Source: CAUTUX01 sp963542015
GTDB lineage: Bacteria > Bacillota > Clostridia > Christensenellales > CAG-917
Direction of reading: 5' to 3'
Assembly (NCBI GenBank): GCA_963542015.1
Contig: CAUTUX010000001.1
Coordinates: 45,890 to 109,889, forward strand
Length of the DNA stretch: 64,000 nt
The notes beneath the pieces were generated by a model. The model worked only from the letters and a program-made list of their open reading frames with translations, was not told the DNA's origin and made no database searches. This document shows, in pieces, positions 1 to 8,975 of the stretch. Within the stretch, counting starts at the first letter, position 1; every line of letters begins with the position of its first letter. Both the position numbers and the translations under genes were made by a program.

Positions 1-141
1 TATCCCGAGTACCGCCGTCTGTACTATTGAACTTGCTGCTGCACAAACGATGTCTTTACCATAATCATCGTATCCACAGTGCCCCGAGCATGCTACAGCA
101 CAGAACTTGTCATTATTTTTTTTAAATTTAATATTTGTCAT
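1..141 (-). CDS. prp: Ribosomal-processing cysteine protease Prp (partial, 3' end outside window)
   Basis: The first 47 codons of a minus-strand gene are present; the rest lies beyond base 1. The N-terminal part carries the motif CSGHCGYDDYGKDIVCAA, which holds the Gly-His and Asp-Ile-Val-Cys blocks of the Prp/YsxB family, with His and Cys as the catalytic pair. In Bacillota this enzyme removes the short N-terminal extension of ribosomal protein L27. Its start codon overlaps the rplU stop by one base (TAATG), as expected for the conserved order rplU-prp-rpmA, so rpmA should lie just outside the window. The finding of Prp predicts an L27 with a cleavable N-terminal extension in this organism. 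Confidence 0.9.
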   Translation of the reverse strand, partial: MTNIKFKKNNDKFCAVACSGHCGYDDYGKDIVCAAASSIVQTAVLGI

Positions 142-449
142 TAAACAGCTATGTTTGTAATCTGTATTTCAGTATATGGCTGTCTGTGACCTTGTTTTTT
201 TCTAATCTGTTTCTTAGCTTTGTAGTGGAAAACAACAACTTTAGGTTGTTTTTCTTGAGCTACAACTTTTGCTTCAACTGTCATTTTGTCTAAATCTTTA
301 GCTAAGGTGAGATTATTTTTAGAATCAACTACAAGAATACAGTCTAAACTGATTTTATCACCGACTTTTGCATCAAGTTTTTCAACTTTAACACGCATGT
401 CTTTTTCAACTTTGTACTGTTTTCCGCCTGTCTTAACAATAGCGTACAT
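141..449 (-). CDS. rplU: 50S ribosomal protein L21
   Basis: This 102-residue protein has the full length and the typical features of bacterial L21: the start MYAIVKTGGKQYKV, a basic stretch rich in Lys and Arg near the C-terminus (KAKKQIRKKQGHRQPYTEI) and the final beta strand. It binds 23S rRNA in the large ribosomal subunit. It is the first gene of an operon with prp. The start has a strong ribosome site (GGAGGT, 5-6 bases upstream). The untranslated region in front of it looks like an L21 leader and is described separately. Confidence 0.97.
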   Translation of the reverse strand: MYAIVKTGGKQYKVEKDMRVKVEKLDAKVGDKISLDCILVVDSKNNLTLAKDLDKMTVEAKVVAQEKQPKVVVFHYKAKKQIRKKQGHRQPYTEIQITNIAV

Positions 450-523
450 AGAATACCTCCTCTCTCCAGTCTCGCCAATTGGGTGTTGCTAAGCAAACTT
501 AAAACCTTTCTTGTGCGGCACAG
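450..523 (-). promoter_or_regulatory. Probable L21 leader (5' UTR structure of rplU)
   Basis: Between the predicted transcription start and the rplU start codon the minus strand has about 74 bases with a TTGC-TTA-GCAA hairpin, a CCAATTGG dyad and the run GGCGAGACTGGAGAGAGGAGG. Bacillota commonly carry a structured leader here that is thought to let L21 control its own operon. I recognise the position and general form, not an exact covariance match, so the assignment is moderate. Confidence 0.5.
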
Positions 524-529
524 CAATTA

Positions 530-558
530 ATTTATCAAAACAGCAGATATCAAGTCAA
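530..558 (-). promoter_or_regulatory. Sigma-A-type promoter of rplU operon
   Basis: On the minus strand TTGACT (558-553) is followed after 17 bases by ATAAAT (535-530). Transcription would start near 523, just upstream of the L21 leader. Confidence 0.55.
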
Positions 559-628
559 ATAAAAAGTTGATTTCGTAACTAAAAGCAAAGCAATAATGTG
601 GTATACTACAAAAAAACAAGGAGAATAT

Positions 629-1927
629 ATGAACCCTGAAATAGAGAAGTTTTGTCGTTTAATTAATTGCCCAACAGTGTCGAACGCTGGAGATGAACCG
701 TTTCACATGTTACACCGTGAATTTGAAAAATGTTTTCCGTTGTTACATAAAAATCTGCAAAAATATAATTTAAAAGGTAATGCCTTACTATATAAATGGG
801 AAGGGAAAAAACATAATAGACCTTTAGTACTCATGGCACATCAAGATGTAGTAGATGCTGATAGGCACATGTGGAATAGCGACCCATTTAAAGCAGAAGT
901 GCGTGATGGCTATGTTTTTGGAAGAGGAACAATTGATTGTAAAAATGTAATTTTTGCAATAATGACAGCCGTTGAAAGATTGTTGAGTAGAGGAGAGAAA
1001 CCAGAACAAGATGTCTACATAAGCTTGAGCGATAATGAAGAAATAGGCGGTGAAGGATGTGCCGAAAGCGTAAAGTGGTTTAAAGAGCATAAAATAAAGC
1101 CCGTAGTATCTCTTGACGAAGGCGGTGCAATAGAAGATGTGCCAGGTTCAGATTATAAATGTGCCATGATTGGAGTTCTTGAAAAGGGTTACATGGATGT
1201 TATATTTACTGCCGAAAATAAAGGCGGACATAGTTCCCAACCTGGAGATAATCAGGCAATAGATGAACTTGCGAAAGTTATTTTAAAAGTAAAAGAAAGA
1301 TATAAGGATCCACAGGAATGGAAACAGACTATACATCCAGTAACCATAGAGATGTATAAGAACATGTACCCAAATGATCAATACTATAAAGATTTAGAAA
1401 ATAAGATCACTAAATTTATTAAAGATAAATTGTCAGCCGATGAGCATAATAGAGCAATATATCAAACAACGCTTGTCTTTACGATGATGAATGGATCGTC
1501 CGCACCAAATATAATTCCTTCTAGAGCAAGTGTTTTAGCAAATATAAGACTTGCTCCATGGGATGATAAAGACAGAGTTGAGAAAAAATTAAAAGAGATT
1601 ATAAACAGCGAAAATATCAATTTAACGGTACAGAATGCCCGAAATGCCTCAAAATTATCAGATTTCAAGAGTGAAGAATATAAAAAATTGAGCTCAATCA
1701 TAAAGGATGTGTACGAACAAAAAGTGGGAGTTGCTCCTTTTATGTTGTTTGGAGGCACTGATAGTAGAACAATGGAAGAATGCGTTGATTATGCATTTAG
1801 ATGTACTCCATTAGTTCTTTCGAAGGAGCTATTATCTAGAATGCATGGCAACAATGAATGTGTTCCTATTGATTCTCTATTGAAGTCAGTTGATTTTTTT
1901 GAAAAATATATTTTGGCATACTGCTAA
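629..1927 (+). CDS. M20 family zinc dipeptidase/carboxypeptidase
   Basis: A 432-residue metallopeptidase of the M20/ArgE/DapE/CPG2 type, probably cytoplasmic. The metal and catalytic motifs are all visible: the HxD of LMAHQDVV, the bridging Asp in GRGTIDCKN, the catalytic Glu pair in DNEEIGG, the Asp of SLDEGG and a late His in SRMHGNNE. The protein is closest in pattern to carboxypeptidase PM20D1/CPS1-like members, so peptides or N-acyl amino acids are plausible substrates; the exact one cannot be told. I chose the ATG at 629 over an upstream in-frame codon (596) because AAGGAG lies 6 bases before it. A -10 box TATACT with TG extension (599-607) gives a short leader of about 15 bases. It stands alone, divergent from rplU. 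Confidence 0.9.
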   Translation: MNPEIEKFCRLINCPTVSNAGDEPFHMLHREFEKCFPLLHKNLQKYNLKGNALLYKWEGKKHNRPLVLMAHQDVVDADRHMWNSDPFKAEVRDGYVFGRGTIDCKNVIFAIMTAVERLLSRGEKPEQDVYISLSDNEEIGGEGCAESVKWFKEHKIKPVVSLDEGGAIEDVPGSDYKCAMIGVLEKGYMDVIFTAENKGGHSSQPGDNQAIDELAKVILKVKERYKDPQEWKQTIHPVTIEMYKNMYPNDQYYKDLENKITKFIKDKLSADEHNRAIYQTTLVFTMMNGSSAPNIIPSRASVLANIRLAPWDDKDRVEKKLKEIINSENINLTVQNARNASKLSDFKSEEYKKLSSIIKDVYEQKVGVAPFMLFGGTDSRTMEECVDYAFRCTPLVLSKELLSRMHGNNECVPIDSLLKSVDFFEKYILAYC

Positions 1928-1954
1928 TATATTTTATCGTAAAAAAATTCAATA

Positions 1955-1984
1955 TTGATTTGATTTATTCAAATAATTTATACT
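1955..1984 (+). promoter_or_regulatory. Promoter of the LRR lipoprotein gene
   Basis: TTGATT (1955-1960) and TATACT (1979-1984) are separated by 18 bases, 35 bases before the start codon at 2019, which has AGAGGGGA as ribosome site. Confidence 0.5.
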
Positions 1985-2018
1985 TGAAATATATATATTT
2001 ATATATAGAGGGGAAATT

Positions 2019-5000
2019 ATGAAAAAATCCAGATTAGCCGTTTTATTGGTAGTTTTCGCACTTATTTTTACAACGATACTCACAGGCTGTGTAAAGAAAA
2101 ATAAAAATAAGAAAGATGAAGAAAGCAAAAAAGGAATTAGTCTTCACTTCACTGTAGATTTTCCTGAATCCAGAGGAACAAGTCCCTTCACTCAGTATGC
2201 AGTATATGAGGATATCGATTGGAGTCAGGTAAAAATCCAGAAGAGAAAAAAAGTGTCCAGTAAAGAGATGGTCAATATAGGCGAGCCAGTTTCATTGAAA
2301 AAAGAATGGATACAAAATCTTGCCGAGATAGAATCAGCGATAGATAAACCACAAACAGTATCACAAATTCCAGTTTGGCGAGGTTCTGTTAAAGTAAAAT
2401 ACGACGGCATTTTGGGAACATTCTCACTTAGAATAGTTAGAAAAAGACATGTATTTAAAGTGGCGAATGAATTTGTTGTATCTGATGAAGGAATATCTTT
2501 TGATTATGACTCAGGTTTGAGAAGTGTAGTTGAACCTCATGAACAAGTCGTTACAGCAAAAAAACTTGGAACAAACATCGCAATAGAAGCAGTTAATGGT
2601 GAAAAAACAACGGGTGAAAGATTCATAGAGAAATTTAGTGTAACCAAGCAGGGCTATACATTTAAAGAATATACTATGCAAGTCTATGCATCTGAGAAAG
2701 GTAACGACAATTATTCATTAATAGATACAAAACACATAAATAAAGATTTTAATGAAAACCTGATATTTAGAAAAGAAGATGATGAGAAAAAGTATCTGTA
2801 TAAATTTATTCCACAGTATGAAGCAAAAAATGTAACATTCAAATACCATTTAAATCTTCCAGAAGATAGAGAACTCATGACAGGAGAAAATGATCCACAA
2901 GATATGGAAGATGTCACAGTCAATAAAGTAACTGGTAAGATTGCAAATACCGATAATGACTATGAGTTACCTGATGGAAAAATATTGAATAAATATAAGT
3001 CACATAGTTTTAAAGGGTGGTATAAGAAGGTAATTGAGAATGGAGTTGAAAAAGAAGTTCAATACTTATTCAAGCTAGGTGAAGAAAAAAGTGATGTCGT
3101 AGACTTGTATGCTCATTGGAATCAAAACAAGTATAAGGCAGAAATTTACACATATGGTGGTAACTTCGGAAAGACATATGAAGAAGCAAATGCTTTTGAC
3201 GCCACCAATGATCCTTTAACAGAAGGCGTATCTGCAGAATCTGAATATGCAGATGGAAGGAATTTTCCATCATCATTTGTAATAAATGGAATTCCATTTG
3301 GGAAGGAAATAGGGGATGTAGTCACAGAAATTGAAATATTTAAAAACAGTGGTAAATCAGTAAAAAAGAGAATTAAATTGACAGACCTTTTCAATAAAAT
3401 TAACAAAGCAAAAGGTGCTCATAAGGAAGGATGGTATAAAAACAATACATTTGTAAGTGCCGACAAGATATCAGAAAACTCAAAAATTGAGAGTATAGTA
3501 ACAGACGGTAAAGTTAGATTGTTCCCAAAATGGGCAGTAGATGATGCGGAATTGTCGAGCTATATTATTGATGCTGCATTCTATAATCTACCAGCAGATC
3601 AACAAGAACCTAACTATAAACCAGGATATGAAATTAATTCTGACGGAACTGTTTCGTTGTTAAATCTCAAAGATACAACAACAAGCAATTTGAAGATACC
3701 TGAAAAAGTAAAAGTCGGAGGCGTGGAAAGATATGTGTCAAAAATTGGTGGATGTGCAGGCTTAACATATCTTACAAGTATTGACATGAGTGAGAGTAAA
3801 ATCAGAGAAATTCTTCCAAATGCATTTGAAAAGAGTTCAAGATTATCTGAAGTTCTTATGCCTAACACAATTAAGAAGATAGGTAGAGATGCATTCAAGG
3901 CAACCAACTTCCTTGATAAAAATGCTGATGATTCAATAATATTTGATACTGCAGATGGTAGATATTTATATAAAGCTACCACACCTTCCGCAAAAGATAC
4001 GATAGATTTAACTGCAAAGAACATCAGCATAGTTGGTGTTGATGCGTTTGATAACTTTAAAGAACTTGAAACTAGAGAACTTAATCATGTAAAAAAAGTT
4101 GTACTGGGTGATAAGGTTACAAAGATATATGATAATGCATTCTCATATCTGAAGAATTTAGAAGAACTTGATATATCATCAACAAAAATAGAATATATGT
4201 CTGAAAGTGCTTTGCAAGGCACAAAACTTTTAGATGACAAATTTGGAAAAGAAGAAGATGTTATCTTTGGGAATGCACTGTATAGGGTTACAAAACCAAA
4301 TATTACCGAATATACAATTCCAGCAACCGTTACAACAGTAGCCGATAGAGCATTTAAGTCACAGCACAAATTAAAAACAGTTAACAATCTCGACGGTGTA
4401 CAGAAGATAGGAAAATATGCATTTAAGGATTCTTTAGAATTTTTGAACAAACACAAAAATAGTGAAGGACTTGTAGTTGTAAATAAAAAGGTTATTGCAA
4501 ATTTAAGTCAGGCTGATGTAGTACATGTTGATGAAGATATAGAGGAAATTGTCGAATGCGGACTTTCAGGACAGCATGCACTAAATCTTAAAGAGTTATT
4601 TATATATTCAAAGAAAATCAAGATATCAAATAATGCGTTTGCAGATAACAAAAATTTAAAGAAAGTAGCCTTTATTTCAAAAGACGCAACAATGATAGAT
4701 GGAGACCTTGATATTGATGTGGATAGCATTAATTTAAAGAAAGGTAGCAAAATATATCTTCAGGGAGAAGTACTAAGTAAGCTTAAAACAGAAGTTGAAA
4801 ATAAGACGGTAACGGAACTAATCAACACGAATCATATTCTATATAAAGAAAATATTGCAAGCTTCTTAGAATTAAAAATTGCGAATATTGAAATAAATGA
4901 AAGTGTTGTATCAACTAAATATTTGAGAAGAAAAGTTGATTATAAAGTCATCGATGACATTTTTAAGGATCCTGATACATCGATAGAAAAGGGGATTAAA

Positions 5001-7286
5001 ATCGGATACGGTGATGGATTATTAGGTAAGGCATACGGCAAGCTTGAGAAGACAGCAGTGGAAGGAAAATTTAGTGATGAGGACTTAAACAAAAAAGGCT
5101 CACATGAAGTTGAATTTGAAATAGTAACTGAGATTAAAACAAAGTTTACATATTCAATTTATAACGCACCAGATGAAACAAAACCTATCCAGATAACAGG
5201 GTTGAAAAATAAATATTTCACAAGTGACATTGTTATGGATATAACAAATGCATATATTTCATATACTGACATAGACGGTACTGCTGAGAAAATTAAGCTT
5301 ACAGAAAATGATGTATCAACATATAAAAATGAACCTGGCGAATATGAAATCAAGAAAAGATTTGAAATAGAAGGTTGGGGTGAAGTTAAAAAAGAAAATG
5401 GCGACCCTATTGAAGTTGTACATAAATATGAAGTCGAAGAGGCAGAAATAACAACTGTAGAACAAAATAGCGAGTTAGTATATGCTCAGGGACAAGATGT
5501 AGATACGAGTCAAATAACTTTGTCAGTAACGAAGGGAGATGGAGCGAAACACGAAATTAATGCACAAAATGACAACCTTACATATCTTGAGCTAGACGGT
5601 AATCATATAGTCAGTGGAGATATTCTTGAAAATAAAGTTTTAAAGACAGTAGATCCAGGTTTTCATAATATAAAGGTTAGTTACGAAGAAAGAGGCAAAA
5701 AGATAGAAGGGGTTATAAGATACAAAGTCGCATTTAAAGAAAATGTTGACGATTTTGATTTTTCATACTCAAGCCAAGGTGCAACAATAACAGGATTAAA
5801 ATCTGGGTATAAAAAAATTCTTGTTGCTCCAGTCTCAATTAAGAATGATGGAAAAACATATTCTGTTATAGGAATTGCAAATGGAGCATTCGCTGGTAAA
5901 GATGACATAATTCGTATGTATATTCCAAATACAATAAAGAGAATAGGCGAAAGAGCTTTTGAAGGTTGTACGCAACTGGAATCAGTACAACTATATAATG
6001 TAAGTAATGTTGTAACTGACGGTGAACACAAAACGACTATAGACAGTGATATTTTCAAAACTCAATTGGTTGAATACGAAGAAATACACAAAACAGAAGC
6101 GACAATAACTGGAATACAGTTTGTGAACAACATAAAGAAAAAGCATCTTATAATTCCAGATAAGGCTACAATTAACGCAAGAGAAATAAAAACTCACGAT
6201 TCAGGATATGAATATGAGGCAAGATACCAATATATAGCAGATATAAGAGCAGAAAAGTCAGTCTTTGAGGATGAGAATAACATATTGAAAGGTATAACTG
6301 TATCAATACCAAGCACACAATATTTCATTGATTTATTGGAGTGTGAAGTAGAAGAAATAGAAGTTGAAGAAAATGGTACGAAGGTAAAAAAGAAAATCTT
6401 AAAAAAAGATAATAATGGCAACCCAATATCAAAAAATGAAAAGTTAAAAGGGAAATTCGCAAGCGGTCAATATAGATTCTATAATGTTGGCAGTTTGAGT
6501 AATGATACACAAATAATGCATTTAACCTTTAACGAAGATTATAAGACAAAGGATAGTGAACCTAAAAAATATTCCAAACACAAAATAGTTGGCACTCAAA
6601 ATGAAGATGCTATTTTGTCACAATATGATTTGAGTAGTGGGAAAATAATTGCTGGGAAATATCTTAAAAATTCAAACGAGAAAGATGTGCATGAACTTGT
6701 TGCGTATACTAAAGAAGCATTTGATGGGTTAGCACTTAATGAGGGGAAGAAACTTTATTTAGCAGATTCAATAAGTCAAGGAGAATATCTTAAGTATGTA
6801 GGGGTATACAACTTTGATGAAAAGAAAGTTAGAAATGAGGACAAATACTTCTCAAATACTGTTGAAGATATAGGGGTTGCAGCATTTAAAGGAGCCAAAC
6901 TAAATAACTTTAAATTTACGGCCTCTGATAATGCGTTGAAACATATGGGTAGCGAAGCATTTGCAAAGACGCAGATTGAAGAAGTAGATTTGACTGGAAG
7001 TAAGTTGCAAGAAATCAACAGCGATGTATTTAGAAATTGTGAAAAACTCACGACAGTAAAGCTGAACGATAATATTAAACATATCCTAAAATCAGCTTTT
7101 GAAGGATGCAAAGAGTTAAAGACATTTGAATATGACTTCAGCAAGTTAGAAGTAATATATGAATATGCATTTAAAGGCTGTGTTAAATTTGATAAAACTT
7201 TTGAATTAAAACAAAGTGCATTAAAAGGAAATGCAACAAAGGAAAATGTATTTGAAGGAAGCAATGCACATGTTACATGGAAGTAA
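2019..7286 (+). CDS. BspA-type leucine-rich-repeat surface lipoprotein with InlB-like repeats
   Basis: A 1755-residue exported protein. The N-terminus is a lipoprotein signal: charged MKKSR, a hydrophobic core and lipobox LTGC with Cys24, followed by a Lys-rich spacer. Around residues 330-373 and 469-500 are two InlB B/Listeria-Bacteroides-type repeats (GWYKK ... LYAHWN; GWYKN ... LFPKWA). LRR_5 (BspA-like) units, recognised by I-x-x-x-AF and L-x-x-V-x-L/I-P patterns, fill roughly 566-890, recur at 1278-1328 and again at 1613-1724. The middle (about 960-1250) looks like beta-sandwich, Ig-like domains. No LPXTG motif or C-terminal membrane segment is present, so lipid anchoring to the membrane is expected. 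Such proteins usually act in adhesion or binding of host or microbial surfaces; the ligand is unknown. It is a single-gene unit ended by a strong terminator. Confidence 0.88.
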   Translation: MKKSRLAVLLVVFALIFTTILTGCVKKNKNKKDEESKKGISLHFTVDFPESRGTSPFTQYAVYEDIDWSQVKIQKRKKVSSKEMVNIGEPVSLKKEWIQNLAEIESAIDKPQTVSQIPVWRGSVKVKYDGILGTFSLRIVRKRHVFKVANEFVVSDEGISFDYDSGLRSVVEPHEQVVTAKKLGTNIAIEAVNGEKTTGERFIEKFSVTKQGYTFKEYTMQVYASEKGNDNYSLIDTKHINKDFNENLIFRKEDDEKKYLYKFIPQYEAKNVTFKYHLNLPEDRELMTGENDPQDMEDVTVNKVTGKIANTDNDYELPDGKILNKYKSHSFKGWYKKVIENGVEKEVQYLFKLGEEKSDVVDLYAHWNQNKYKAEIYTYGGNFGKTYEEANAFDATNDPLTEGVSAESEYADGRNFPSSFVINGIPFGKEIGDVVTEIEIFKNSGKSVKKRIKLTDLFNKINKAKGAHKEGWYKNNTFVSADKISENSKIESIVTDGKVRLFPKWAVDDAELSSYIIDAAFYNLPADQQEPNYKPGYEINSDGTVSLLNLKDTTTSNLKIPEKVKVGGVERYVSKIGGCAGLTYLTSIDMSESKIREILPNAFEKSSRLSEVLMPNTIKKIGRDAFKATNFLDKNADDSIIFDTADGRYLYKATTPSAKDTIDLTAKNISIVGVDAFDNFKELETRELNHVKKVVLGDKVTKIYDNAFSYLKNLEELDISSTKIEYMSESALQGTKLLDDKFGKEEDVIFGNALYRVTKPNITEYTIPATVTTVADRAFKSQHKLKTVNNLDGVQKIGKYAFKDSLEFLNKHKNSEGLVVVNKKVIANLSQADVVHVDEDIEEIVECGLSGQHALNLKELFIYSKKIKISNNAFADNKNLKKVAFISKDATMIDGDLDIDVDSINLKKGSKIYLQGEVLSKLKTEVENKTVTELINTNHILYKENIASFLELKIANIEINESVVSTKYLRRKVDYKVIDDIFKDPDTSIEKGIKIGYGDGLLGKAYGKLEKTAVEGKFSDEDLNKKGSHEVEFEIVTEIKTKFTYSIYNAPDETKPIQITGLKNKYFTSDIVMDITNAYISYTDIDGTAEKIKLTENDVSTYKNEPGEYEIKKRFEIEGWGEVKKENGDPIEVVHKYEVEEAEITTVEQNSELVYAQGQDVDTSQITLSVTKGDGAKHEINAQNDNLTYLELDGNHIVSGDILENKVLKTVDPGFHNIKVSYEERGKKIEGVIRYKVAFKENVDDFDFSYSSQGATITGLKSGYKKILVAPVSIKNDGKTYSVIGIANGAFAGKDDIIRMYIPNTIKRIGERAFEGCTQLESVQLYNVSNVVTDGEHKTTIDSDIFKTQLVEYEEIHKTEATITGIQFVNNIKKKHLIIPDKATINAREIKTHDSGYEYEARYQYIADIRAEKSVFEDENNILKGITVSIPSTQYFIDLLECEVEEIEVEENGTKVKKKILKKDNNGNPISKNEKLKGKFASGQYRFYNVGSLSNDTQIMHLTFNEDYKTKDSEPKKYSKHKIVGTQNEDAILSQYDLSSGKIIAGKYLKNSNEKDVHELVAYTKEAFDGLALNEGKKLYLADSISQGEYLKYVGVYNFDEKKVRNEDKYFSNTVEDIGVAAFKGAKLNNFKFTASDNALKHMGSEAFAKTQIEEVDLTGSKLQEINSDVFRNCEKLTTVKLNDNIKHILKSAFEGCKELKTFEYDFSKLEVIYEYAFKGCVKFDKTFELKQSALKGNATKENVFEGSNAHVTWK

Positions 7287-7325
7287 CACAGTAGCTTGGC
7301 GAAGGCAGTAAATCCAACGAGGGAT

Positions 7326-7356
7326 AAAGAGGCTGACATTTGTACAGCCTCTTTTA
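7326..7356 (+). terminator. Rho-independent terminator after the LRR lipoprotein gene
   Basis: A 10-bp stem AAAGAGGCTG / CAGCCTCTTT with a 9-base loop is followed by a short T run. Confidence 0.85.
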
Positions 7357-7409
7357 AATATGTAAGGTTGGAGGTGATTTTTTATATTAGTATCGGAGAG
7401 GGTTTAAAT

Positions 7410-7438
7410 TAGACAAAAAAATATTGCTCATGTAAAAT
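7410..7438 (+). promoter_or_regulatory. Promoter of the 47-codon small gene
   Basis: TAGACA (7410-7415), a 17-base spacer and TAAAAT (7433-7438) place a transcription start near 7445, ahead of the ribosome site and start codon of the small open frame at 7464. Confidence 0.5.
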
Positions 7439-7463
7439 GTACTGAAAGGCAAGAGGTGACAAA

Positions 7464-7607
7464 ATGAAACATCAAATGTTTGACAGAATGATATACAAAC
7501 CAGGGACTGTAAGTTTGCCTTTTTGTAATATGTTGCAAAGCTATTATTTTAAATATATTTATGATGATGCGTTCCGATTATCGAACGCAGTACGAGTGAG
7601 CTACTAA
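7464..7607 (+). CDS. Small protein, 47 residues, unknown
   Basis: A short open frame not resembling any family I know. It deserves listing because it has a complete expression context: a promoter at 7410-7438, the ribosome site AAGAGGTGA (7451-7459) at good distance, and an ATG. The product starts MKHQMFDRMIYKPG, is aromatic-rich in the middle (SYYFKYIYDD) and has no signal peptide or clear membrane helix. Its second half overlaps two nested dyads (7550-7617), so the region may instead be a leader peptide or a structured RNA placed before the oxidoreductase operon. No terminator lies between it and that operon other than the weak hairpin at 7663. Confidence 0.4.
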   Translation: MKHQMFDRMIYKPGTVSLPFCNMLQSYYFKYIYDDAFRLSNAVRVSY

Positions 7608-7617
7608 AATATATTTA
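7550..7617 (+). other. Nested inverted repeats, possible RNA structure
   Basis: An 11-bp A/T arm TAAATATATTT (7550-7560) pairs with AAATATATTTA (7607-7617). Inside it lies a 6-bp G/C-containing hairpin, GCGTTC (7569-7574) with GAACGC (7583-7588). The element sits across the end of the small gene. Confidence 0.4.
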
Positions 7618-7662
7618 GTGCAGATTTATCATTAAAATCAATATTATAATTATGTTAATTTC

Positions 7663-7681
7663 AGCACTGTACAACGGTGCT
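7663..7681 (+). promoter_or_regulatory. Hairpin just upstream of the oxidoreductase operon
   Basis: AGCACTG-TACAA-CGGTGCT forms a 7-bp stem (one G-T pair) with a 5-base loop, followed by TTTATAT. It ends 18 bases before the ferredoxin start codon. It could be a weak terminator/attenuator or an mRNA 5' structure. Confidence 0.4.
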
Positions 7682-7699
7682 TTATATATGAGGTAAAGA

Positions 7700-7906
7700 A
7701 TGGCAAAATTAACAATTGACACTGAGAAGTGTAAAGGATGTGGGCTTTGTACACATGTATGCCCCAAACAAATTTTAGAAATATCGAAAGAGAAAAGTAA
7801 TGCGAAGGGTTACTTTGTCCTTACAGAAAAAGATCCAAGCAAATGCATTGGTTGTGCTTTTTGTGCGATGATGTGCCCCGACTGTGTAATTAAAGTGGAG
7901 AAATAA
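7700..7906 (+). CDS. 2-oxoacid:ferredoxin oxidoreductase, delta (ferredoxin) subunit
   Basis: A 68-residue protein with two [4Fe-4S] cluster motifs: Cys11/14/17/21 (CKGCGLCTHVCP) and Cys49/52/55/59 (CIGCAFCAMMCP). It passes electrons from the catalytic subunits to ferredoxin. It is the first of four tightly spaced genes in the order delta-alpha-beta-gamma, which is usual for the VOR/KOR group in Clostridia. The ribosome site GAGGTAA precedes the ATG. Confidence 0.93.
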   Translation: MAKLTIDTEKCKGCGLCTHVCPKQILEISKEKSNAKGYFVLTEKDPSKCIGCAFCAMMCPDCVIKVEK

Positions 7907-7909
7907 ATT

Positions 7910-8974
7910 ATGGCTGAAAAGAGATTAATGAAAGGGAATGAAGCAATTGCAGAAGCAGCAATAAGAGGTGGCTGTAGATTTTATGCTGGATATCCAATAA
8001 CTCCACAGAACGAAATTCCAGAATATATGAGCTGGAGACAATTTGAAGTAGGTGGGGCATTTGTTCAAGCAGAAAGTGAGGTTGCAGCAATTAATATGTT
8101 GTATGGAGCAGCAGCTGCTGGTGGAAGAGCCATGACAAGTTCATCTAGCCCTGGAATAAGCTTGAAACAAGAAGGTATAAGCTATATGTGTGGAGCCGAA
8201 CTTCCATGCGTAATTATTAATATGGTTAGAAGTGGACCTGGCTTGGGCGGAATTCAACCAGCACAAGGAGACTACTTCCAGACAGTAAAAGGTGGTGGAC
8301 ACGGCGATTATAAAATGCTTGTATATGGACCTGGTTCAGTTCAAGAGTGTGTTGATATTATTTACGATGCATTTGAGAAAGGAGAAAAATACAGAGTTCC
8401 AGTAATGATATTGGGTGATGGTATGTTAGGACAAATTATGGAAGCAATAACATTACCTGAAATGAAAGATGTATCTAAGCTTAAACCTTTGAAGTGGGCA
8501 ACTGACGGCAGAGGGTTTGGTGATACTAGAAGAATAGTAAACTCACTTTATATTGTTCCAGATGAACTTGAAGAGGTTAACCATAGATTAGAAAAAGTAT
8601 ATGAGGAAATGGAAAAGAATGAAACAATGGTTGAACTGTATAAAATTGAAGATGCTGAAATAATCATAACTGCATACGGTACAATTGGCAGAATAGCAAA
8701 ATCTGCAGTTGACATGTTGAGAGCTGAAGGAATCAAAGCAGGACTTATTAGACCAATTACCCTTTCGCCATTTCCAAAAGCGGATATGTTGAAACTTGCA
8801 AAATCAAAGAATGTTAAAAAATTTGTCGTTACAGAATTAAGCATGGGTCAATATATCGAAGATGTTAAGCTGTACACAGAGCAATTGAAACCAGTCTTAT
8901 TCTTTGGCAGAAGTGGTGGAAATGTTATGTCTCCAGAAGATATCGTTGAATTTGTAAAAAAGGAGGCGAAGTAA
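7910..8974 (+). CDS. 2-oxoacid:ferredoxin oxidoreductase, alpha subunit (VorB/KorA type)
   Basis: A 354-residue subunit holding the pyrimidine-binding part of the thiamine diphosphate fold and the transketolase C-terminal domain. The start KGNEAIAEAAIRGGCRFYAG and the block YPITPQNEIPEYM are typical of this family, as is SSSPGISLKQEGISYM. The complex oxidatively decarboxylates a 2-oxoacid to acyl-CoA with ferredoxin as acceptor. Annotation pipelines usually call this form 3-methyl-2-oxobutanoate (branched-chain) oxidoreductase, but 2-oxoglutarate or other acids are possible; the sequence does not settle it. It starts 3 bases after the ferredoxin subunit and ends 1 base before the beta subunit. 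Confidence 0.92.
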   Translation: MAEKRLMKGNEAIAEAAIRGGCRFYAGYPITPQNEIPEYMSWRQFEVGGAFVQAESEVAAINMLYGAAAAGGRAMTSSSSPGISLKQEGISYMCGAELPCVIINMVRSGPGLGGIQPAQGDYFQTVKGGGHGDYKMLVYGPGSVQECVDIIYDAFEKGEKYRVPVMILGDGMLGQIMEAITLPEMKDVSKLKPLKWATDGRGFGDTRRIVNSLYIVPDELEEVNHRLEKVYEEMEKNETMVELYKIEDAEIIITAYGTIGRIAKSAVDMLRAEGIKAGLIRPITLSPFPKADMLKLAKSKNVKKFVVTELSMGQYIEDVKLYTEQLKPVLFFGRSGGNVMSPEDIVEFVKKEAK

Positions 8975-8975
8975 A

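Noticed and set aside
6776..7339. A 187-codon minus-strand open frame
   Set aside because: It is antisense to the LRR repeats of the lipoprotein gene; the length follows from codon bias of the repeats.
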